Shown one piece after another: positions 24,801 through 33,800 of a stretch of DNA of 64,000 bases (position 1 is the first letter of the stretch; each line of letters begins with the position of its first letter). A program made the translations under genes and the position numbers. The DNA is from Tubulanus polymorphus (lineage: Eukaryota > Nemertea > Palaeonemertea > Tubulaniformes > Tubulanidae): the NCBI RefSeq assembly GCF_964204645.1, contig NC_134027.1, positions 7,180,485 to 7,244,484 of the forward strand, read 5' to 3'. The notes beneath the pieces were generated by a model. The model searched no databases and was not told where the DNA came from. It saw only the letters and a list, made by a program, of their open reading frames with translations.

Positions 24801-27800
24801 AGTATCGACAGATTTACATCTTTCAAAAGAGGAGCTATGGTTCAAGTCTGTAAAACTGCGTAGAAATTTACAATCGTTGTTAAGCTCTTCTATACCACAA
24901 GGAACATATACCCGGTAATCGGAGATTCTCTAAACTGAACAAAAGCGCGAAGCAATGAATCCTCAGTGAGCCTCAGACAGAGCATTGCTCCAATCGCCTG
25001 AATCTGATAAAGGGAATTGTCCTCAATGAAGTCTACATGTGAAGAAGAAAAGGACAAATTCTAATTTCTTGGACTAATAAATCCAGTCATGTTTTCTGTA
25101 CATTTATGGAATATGATTGAAAATAGAAGTAAGATTTAAGCATATTTCTCCATATACTTTATTGACATTCAAACTAGTGAGTTTGTGTTAATCTGTGTTA
25201 TTCAATTTTTACGTGACTTAATAGCCAAATAGTTCAGATAGTCTTAGCCTAGGCATGTACTTGTGAACAATTTGTTTTGGTTACAAGGATTTTTGAAATC
25301 ATATCTTATAACTAAAGCATTTCGTGTTTGAGTTGGAGACATATATAGTGATAAAACTTACCGGAAAAAGGGGTGAATTGTTCAACAGTTCCCCAAATAT
25401 GCATCCGACTGCCCTAGAAATATTAGAAAAATAGAAAAATGTCATAAAAATCTTCATAAGTTGTTCAAATAATCGTAAAGATGAAGTGGAACATTTATTC
25501 ATGTGTATTTTTTTTATGTTACTTAAATGTTAACTCATTCCTGAAGTGATATAACATTTGTACCGTCTACAAAATGAAAGTACCTGGGGGTGATTTGTAC
25601 AAAATCTGAGAACAAAACCATATTGTTCTAAACAGGTTTAGGAATGACCTAGTTACTTATACAAATTGAATGAACTATTTATAGCTAAGAATTTATGTCT
25701 TGTCCATAATGCCATTATAAATGTGAATGGTGATCGGTGTAGTTTTCTGACTTGTAGACCGACGACACTAGTTCAACTCGAATCCGTATGAAGGCAGTGC
25801 CTCTGAGTGTCGCACTGAGATAATGTATTCCTGCTGCTGATGTTGTGCTGCAGTTGCTGAGGTAACGGTGCGAGATGCATCATATTTACACACCATCATC
25901 AAACATGACAACATTTTTGTTCAATGGATTCACTATACACTCAGATATGCACAGCGGATCTATAACCATGGACTCAATCAGTCGGAATAATTATTCCAAA
26001 ATTCACTCACCAGCTTAAATTCTGGGTAAGCTATGGCAGCAGTTTTTGTGTTGAATAATCTAAGACAAGACTAAGACTGCTTAAGAAAATCATTTGAAAC
26101 TTGATTAATTGTGTGTTTGAAGAATCAATGAACAATATGCAATAGAACTTGGCATTGAATTATTTTCATATTTACAAATAGTATTATGATCCCATGTAAT
26201 AATGTCTCGCGGTTAACTTATTTGGATGCAAATCATCTTCAAGTTCACATGTTCTACATACATGAATAGTGCAGAACTCAACTTATATATACCGATAGAC
26301 TATCAAATCAATAATTTCATTATCATACTTAAGTCTAATCAACTTTTTTTGGGGATTTAGATAATTAACTGCAGCAAGGCCTGTCAATTCGGCCTGAAAT
26401 GAAAAACTATCCAGTATTATTGTCAGCCCATCAGCAGAACTTCAAGAATATCTAAAATTGTCATGTTGTACCGGTTGCATGCTGAGGGGAGAGGGTAGGC
26501 GGATGATATTATCATTCAGCGTCCCCTGGTGAACAGTAAGCAATGACATTGAAACTCTGAACCCCCTAAATACAGGCCTGGGCCTACTGATCAGGGGAAT
26601 CAGGGATCTGGATATGGCGTGTTCAAAAATTACATAATGCATCAGGGGGTGAGGGGTCGTGTCTTACACATTTTGTTACAGCTTGTTACAGGGGGAGGGG
26701 GGTGTCAGTACATCTGTTACATAACAAAACACATGGAAATCTCAGAAGGATGAAATTCTTCATAATACCCTTTGAACTATAGAATATGCTTGAAACAATA
26801 GCTGAACTATATATTGAACTTAAACCTTCTGACAATAACTTACTTATTTACAACAACACTAAGAGTCCTGACCACTGACGGCAACATGAACTTTAAACAT
26901 TTATTTAAACGACCAGAAACTAATCCTCATCTTCCCATTGAGGTAATCCATCATTAATCATTAATCGCGTACAGGGCCTCCTGCTTCAACTCGTAATGGC
27001 TGGGGCTCCTATGGGAGGGGGGGGGGGGTATTTGATTTTGTTACATAATATTTAGGGGGGTGACGGGGGTGTCTAAATTTCCCCAAAAATGTGTTACGTA
27101 ATTTTTGAACAGCCCCTAATAAATAGACCTAAATCATTTTTACCAGCTTGAAAAAGATAAAGATTTCTGACTCTTTTCTTGGAACTTTTTGGTGCCCTTC
27201 TTGATGTTCTTGTTATTCATGAGTGACTGATAAGTAAGGCTTTGATACACAAACACGTAACAGATATTGGTAAGAAACCTGTTTGTACGTGATAATCTTT
27301 CTGTCCCTACGATCCTTTTACAAACAAGTGCTTTGTATGCAGCCAGTGAAAATGACCCTTTTTAAAATATCTAAGTCTTTCTTCTCAAAAGTAAAACTTA
27401 TTCTACAATTTCTGCTGCGTAGATCATATCTAATATTCAAACCTTTTTCTGCAATTTCTGGAATACAGATTCGCCCTTAATCGTAAGTGCCCCCTGGCTC
27501 CTGAATCAGGCTATTTATTAGTGCAATAGGTTTTCGCATAAAATTGTTCTCCTAGATCAATAATAAATATGAAATATTTTACCTAAAATCAATAAAATTT
27601 ATCAATTAGTGCCAATGATCACAATAGGTTGTGTCTACCATGCAGTAATCTCTAATTAATTGCTCCTCTGACAGTGTCTACCATCTGTAGTTTCTTATCT
27701 GAATATTAACCTATAAGGGCTTGTCTTACTCTTATCATCTTATCCAGAGAAAAAGAAGATTGTGTTAGGTATGGAAATCAAATCATCTTTTATCCTCTAT

Positions 27801-30800
27801 GTAAGCTGATTATCCAGTACTGTATATCATAAGAAGGCCTCGCAAAAAGCTGATTTCTTTTTCCATTTAGTCTATTGTATTCACTTATATCATTGATTGA
27901 TAATATCAAAATTCTATGGGCGTAAGCATGTAAGGGTGTGGTCAGACAGCAGAAGATTAAAGCATTCAAAGAGATTCAGCATTCATAGTTTTTTGCACTC
28001 ACACAACAGGGTTTGACAAAGATTACCTTTCAATATCATAAGCTCTAGAGTAGAGTATTACTGGCAGCTCTTATTGCGGTTTTAATCCACTAAGGTTGCC
28101 TTGCCGCAAACAGATGGCTATTGCGGTTTGTTTGTGCGAAGTAGTTGTTACCACCCGGATTATCTAGTTTTACAGTAGACATTTACAAAAATCAAAGCCT
28201 AACCATCTCAGGTAGGTGATATGGTTGCTCTTAAAATCATGTGTCAAATAATTTGTTTTCTTAATATTAAGTTAGAATGAATAACCATTTACCAAACATT
28301 GCTAAAATCGAGGCTTCAACTTGATAACTCAATAAATTTTTTTATTGTGGGTTTGATTCGTGACCAAAACATGAATGAAATGTCATAAATACACTATTAG
28401 GTATCGATCATTTATTACGTACGCATAAAATTTGAATTTTTCAACCCCCCTCCCCCTCTGTACGTTAAATCGGCAATTTTTTCATATACACTAAGCATAA
28501 CAGTGCGCAATTGCACTGACAACTCCCTCCTCCCCTAATGGGTACGTAAATAAATGAATGACCCCTTATGCAAAATTATCAACTCTCATGATCTTACATG
28601 ATTAGAGCATATCTTACTCAAATGCATCACTTGTCAACTGATCCATGAGAATCTAAATGATACTGTACATGTGTGGCTATCAGACAATTTTCTTGCAAAA
28701 ACTTTTTTTTTGATTGAAAGGAATACTGGCCAGGCCTGTGCTGAGCTCTTTTGAGGGGCAGTTCTATTTCAAGAAAAATGGCACTTTTTACCACGAAAAG
28801 GGGCACTCCAGTTGAAAAAGGACAGAGAGAAGGGGCGGGTAACTGAATAAATCATTTGAGAATGGATAATTTTCAATTTCCATTTAAAAAACATGGGAAT
28901 TGTATCTAAATTCTGAAAAAAATCTTCACCCAAATTTGTGGACACTGACTTTTTGACAGGCCTTTTAGGGGGTTTGTTCACTACCCCCGAACCCCCCCCC
29001 CTCGGCACGGGCCTGCAGGCATACAGTGTTAGTATTTTTCTACTGTTTGAATTTTCAGAAATCATACGTGAAATTATTACATCAATAGTACACGTTATAT
29101 TTCAATATATACATATCAATATGATACGTGAAACTTCACCTACAACAACGCACAGCTGGAAATGCAGGTGCTTTTATTAAAAGCACTGACACATATGTTT
29201 CATTTCAAATCTCATTAAACCTACAAGTTTTCTATCATAAATATACAAGCTTAACAGTAAATCCCAGCATGTATGAAATATTTTATTTTCTTATTTTTGA
29301 ATCAGCGGCTTCACATGTAAGTTTGTCAAGTGCGGAAATTAAACGGAAGTTTATATTTTCACTTTTGAAATTTATAAATTCCTCATTGGGGCGAGATAAG
29401 CTGCTAAATTTGGTAGAATATGGCGGCTCTCTGGGAAATTTGATTAATTCAGATTTCAAAGGAGGATCAAGTTAGTGATGTAGGTACATGCTACGAGCAA
29501 TCATCTCAATTGCTCGTAGGTACATGCAAATATCATTCTCTTGTATGTTAATTTGGCACTTGGACACAGTAGTTCCCTGAATTCTACTCGAATTTAACAG
29601 GAAAAAACATTCAATCTCACTGATTTTTTACTTGGTTCATCCGACGAAATATTTACAGCCACACCATTACCAAATAAGGCAGAGTATACTTAATACTAAT
29701 CAGAGACAGAGCGAATGAAATGAATGTATAATGACACGCCCAAACTCAGAAAACAAAGCATTTTTGATTGTATCACCATTTCAGATTAAATGGTTTTACT
29801 AAAATCGTCACTGTGGAACTGCTTCGAGCTCTTCATCAAATCAGTAATGAATTATACTTTTTTTTTCCAGGATGAGGACGATTTGTGGCACGATGTTGTC
29901 CTGTTTGACGAGGAAGCTGAAGTCACGTTACAAAACGTTGATCGGGTTGATCACGATGTTGCTGATCACCTGGGTCACCCTGTCATCGCTGATCATGGTA
30001 AACCAACAGGTCGTCGTCAACCAAAGGTCTCCATTCGGCATGGATGATATCGTGCAAAAGCAAATCATACAACAGAGGAGACGGTCGTCGAAGTTTCAGT
30101 TGAAAGACGAGCCGCAGCGAGTGCGTTTAAAATTGAATGTGGCAGAGGATAAAAATGATAATACAGTGCATCTTATATTTAACGACGATAATGAACTCGC
30201 CGAATTGTCTTTACCGAAAGATGTTATCTCACGTATGAGTTTGAATTTAACCCTCGAGTTTTCCGTCCACCACAATTTGCCGCGAGGAATAACCATCGAC
30301 GCGATAGTTCCTGAATTCGCCGTGTGGAAGATGCGTAACAACACGTTTTGTCGAAACAAGTTGGTCGCATTCGCCAACGAATTCGCGTTTTTGGAAAACG
30401 TAGTCGTTGACCGGACGAGAGCGCATGGTCGGCGAGGCGGTGAGGAATTACAGTCAGTCATCAATCAACCGGAAAAAAAAGAATACTTCAAATTCGATAA
30501 AGGGTTTTTCCGTTTACCGTGCAAAGCTGACCCTTCGTACAAGTTTGCGAATAAAAATCACCTCAATCAATGGATATCTGTCGTCGACGGCAACGACGAT
30601 TACTACAATAAATCGAAGATTGCAGAAACGAAAAAGAAATTTACGCTTGCCATCACACGCTACGAGTTCGCCAATCTTTACCACACGATGACTGATTTCT
30701 ACAATGCATTTCTCATGATAAGGTTCTTCAATAAAAAGCCAGATGATACGACCATTCTGTTCGTTGACGGTCACCCGAAAGGATCATTAGATAGCATTTG

Positions 30801-33800
30801 GTCTAAATTATTTAATGAGGTGCAACGTTTAGGACACATGTCTAACTTAACTAAGTATAGCGAGTTAGTCTGGGCGGCACAAGGTTATAATAGTCCGATG
30901 AATCATCATAAATTAAAAAGCATACCCCTCGTCGAGGACTTTCGTGAATTTTTTCTCGCCCGCCACAATGTCACGGCAAGAATTCGGCCATTGAACTGTT
31001 CAAATGTACAGCTGCTTTTCATATGGCGACATGATTATGTTGCACACCCACGAAACCCGTCCGGTTCAGTATCGAGAAAGATAAAAAATGAACAAGAACT
31101 TGTCAATTCTATCACAAACAAATATCACAACATCCGCATAAAGGCTATTCAGATTGATAAATTTGATATGGCTTCTCAGCTTAAAATGGTGAACGAGGCT
31201 GATATTCTTGTCGGCATGCATGGAGCTGGCTTGTCACATACTTTGTTTCTCCCGAAACATGCTGGAGTTATTGAGTTTTATCCCGCCTACTGGGCCTCAA
31301 GTAACATTCATTTCAAAGCGATGGCGCACTGGCGCAAACTACACTACGAGCGTTGGGTGAACCGAGACCGTCATAATGAAAGCCCAAATCATTATACCAG
31401 AATTCCACCCGGAGTCATGACGTCCCTTCTACAAAATATACTGAACAAACTCAAATGTCAAGCAATGTTTTGGTGATAAAACTGCTCGTCATGAGTCACC
31501 TTTTACAATAGACTGTTCTATCAAACGAGGAAGTGTAAAATAACAAATGATCTTCCTGTTTTGAAATTTGTATAAATCGATGGAAGATGATGAATGGAAG
31601 ATGGATTTTCTTCCTAGGTTCAACATATTTTGTTTGTTCGAACAAGCAACTGCAAGATACATATATCGGTAGCATAACCATAGCAACAGCCAATTGAAAT
31701 ACCACCATGATGTAATATGACATTTTCAATTATATAGTTTTTGCAGAAGCTTATTTTCGGGGTGGGAAATTATTGTTTGGCTTAAGTCGATATCCTGTTT
31801 AGTTTCATGATCAAGTATTTTCACCTTAACACCAATGATTAGGTAACTTTCTTACTAGGTTGGTTTAAATTTCATCAATCTTATACTGTATAGATTTGGT
31901 TTGCAAATTGTTATCATGTTATACGTTTTTTAACATTCTTGTCCTAGGTGGCTGTGTTATTCAAGACAATCCTAATTTCTTATGCTTGGTAATTGATCAT
32001 TGATTTGATAATGTTTCTACCGGAGATAATCTTAATCAATTCATGGGAAAAGTTACTTTGTGGTGCCACACTCACTTACATATGAAAACATAACCGGTAT
32101 TATACTAGCATTTATATTCTAGGGTTACTGAATTTGAATATCAGCAAACGTTACTTTATGAAGAAGCCCTTGAAGTTCATTTTCGCAATCAGAAAATCAA
32201 CCTTTATGTATTCACAAAAAAATTAATGTCCCCTGAATGAAGCTATTTGATGCAACTGGTAGATGTGAAGACCTTTGTAATTATGGTCTCTTCAAATTAG
32301 TTATCCCAGAATGTAAGAATGTAATCTATTTTCGGCCCGGGTTATACTAAGATTTTCAGAAAGTGGTATTGCTTATATTCAAAATCATATACATGTATCT
32401 CTATGCTGTAACAGACTAATTCTAATCAAGTAACGATACCTATTTTTTCTAAAGTGTTGGGGAAAGAGAATTTCTTAACCCTCTTGTTATATTCACTATT
32501 TGTGATATGTTATTCAATCTACAATAAATACACAGATACATGCTTTGACATCATTATCACTGATTGAATGGACTTTTTATTCCGTCTGAAATATCACTCA
32601 AAATGTGTGCACACTGTGTGCAAACTACTCTAAATTTCCATGTATGGTGGCTCGAATCATCAAGACAACACTTTCCCAGCCGAGATATAGAGTACCAATG
32701 AGTTTTTTTGTGAATAAAATTATGCTTATTCAGTCATTTTTGTTTACATGATGTTTGGGATGTGGTGGTGGTGGGGAATATTTGATTGCCATTTAATCGC
32801 ACCCTAAAGGAAGAGCTATACATCATAGTGCATGGCATCAGGGACTGCCAGATTAAGCGCAACATGCAGTGAAAATTAATCATGGGAAAGTAAACCTACT
32901 GATGACACGATAGTGGTGACATCTCTCTTTAACAAATGCACATTAAAAAGAGTTTTAAAGTAAGATATGGCATGTGAACATGTTTATGTCTATCAGGGTG
33001 ATCATTTTCTTACCACAAATCAACTCCTTCGTCATACTTTCTTGCACTGTACAATAGTTCAGGTGCGCGGTACCACCTAAAAGTGAATTATGTATATTTT
33101 GTCTAAAACAATGATTTTTTCTGATTTTTTTCTAAAGATGAAATAAATTCTTTTCAAGATTTTGCTCACCGCGTGGCCACTTGATGACTGTACAAACGAT
33201 TTCCTTCATTTTGGAATAATCTCGCTAATCCAAAATCTGCTATTTTCAAATGTCCGGTTGAACTAATCAGTAAATTGGCTGGTTTCAAATCCTAGAAAGG
33301 AGAATATTAGCTATATTTTTCATGTTCCTTATTGCCAAAAGATATGAAAACCGATACAGTTTACGAAGAATTTCCAATCTCACCCTATGCATTATATTAT
33401 TTTCATGGCAAAATGCTACTCCTTTCAGTAACATAAGCATGTAACTTTTGATCTGGGCTTCTGTCAACGGTTTTCCTGAATTGTGGACAACTTCGGATAG
33501 ATCCGTCAGCATGTACTCAAACACTAACACAAATCCAGGACCATGAGGAAAAACTTCACGTAATTTCACCACCTGAAACAGAAATGAGTGATCAGCCACA
33601 TCTTCTCAATAATAATCATACAATGTTTGTCACACAAAAATTTCTGTTGCATCAAACGATGTAAATTATAGAACTTAAAAATATCTTCTTACATATTGAT
33701 TGTCCTCAATTTCCTGCAGAGCTTTTATTTCTCTGTAAAATACAAGCATTAAAAACTAATTAATGTACAAATTATAAGCTTTATTACCTCCCATCACAGA

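Larger units (their letters stand above)
25414..33013 (-). other. CDK20 intron 6, host of a nested gene
   Basis: A 7.6-kb intron. It holds the GT61-type gene (29872-31476, + strand), a copy of repeat C (28405-28565), two copies of a repeat ending in TGTTCAAAAATTAC (about 26616-26722 and 27017-27113) and a G-run near 27016-27029. The rest is unique AT-rich sequence without a supported exon. Confidence 0.65.

Noticed and set aside
28769-29180. Open frames on both strands (98 and 80 residues) near repeat C
   Set aside because: They overlap G/C-run repeats and each other; no protein features.
29128-29475. 115-residue open frame (+) in CDK20 intron 6
   Set aside because: No ATG start, no family resemblance, hydrophobic/AT-driven composition; it may be 5' UTR of the nested GT61 gene at most.
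29490-29518. Hairpin CTACGAGCAAT/ATTGCTCGTAG
   Set aside because: Too short to be a miRNA precursor or transposon; noted but not called.
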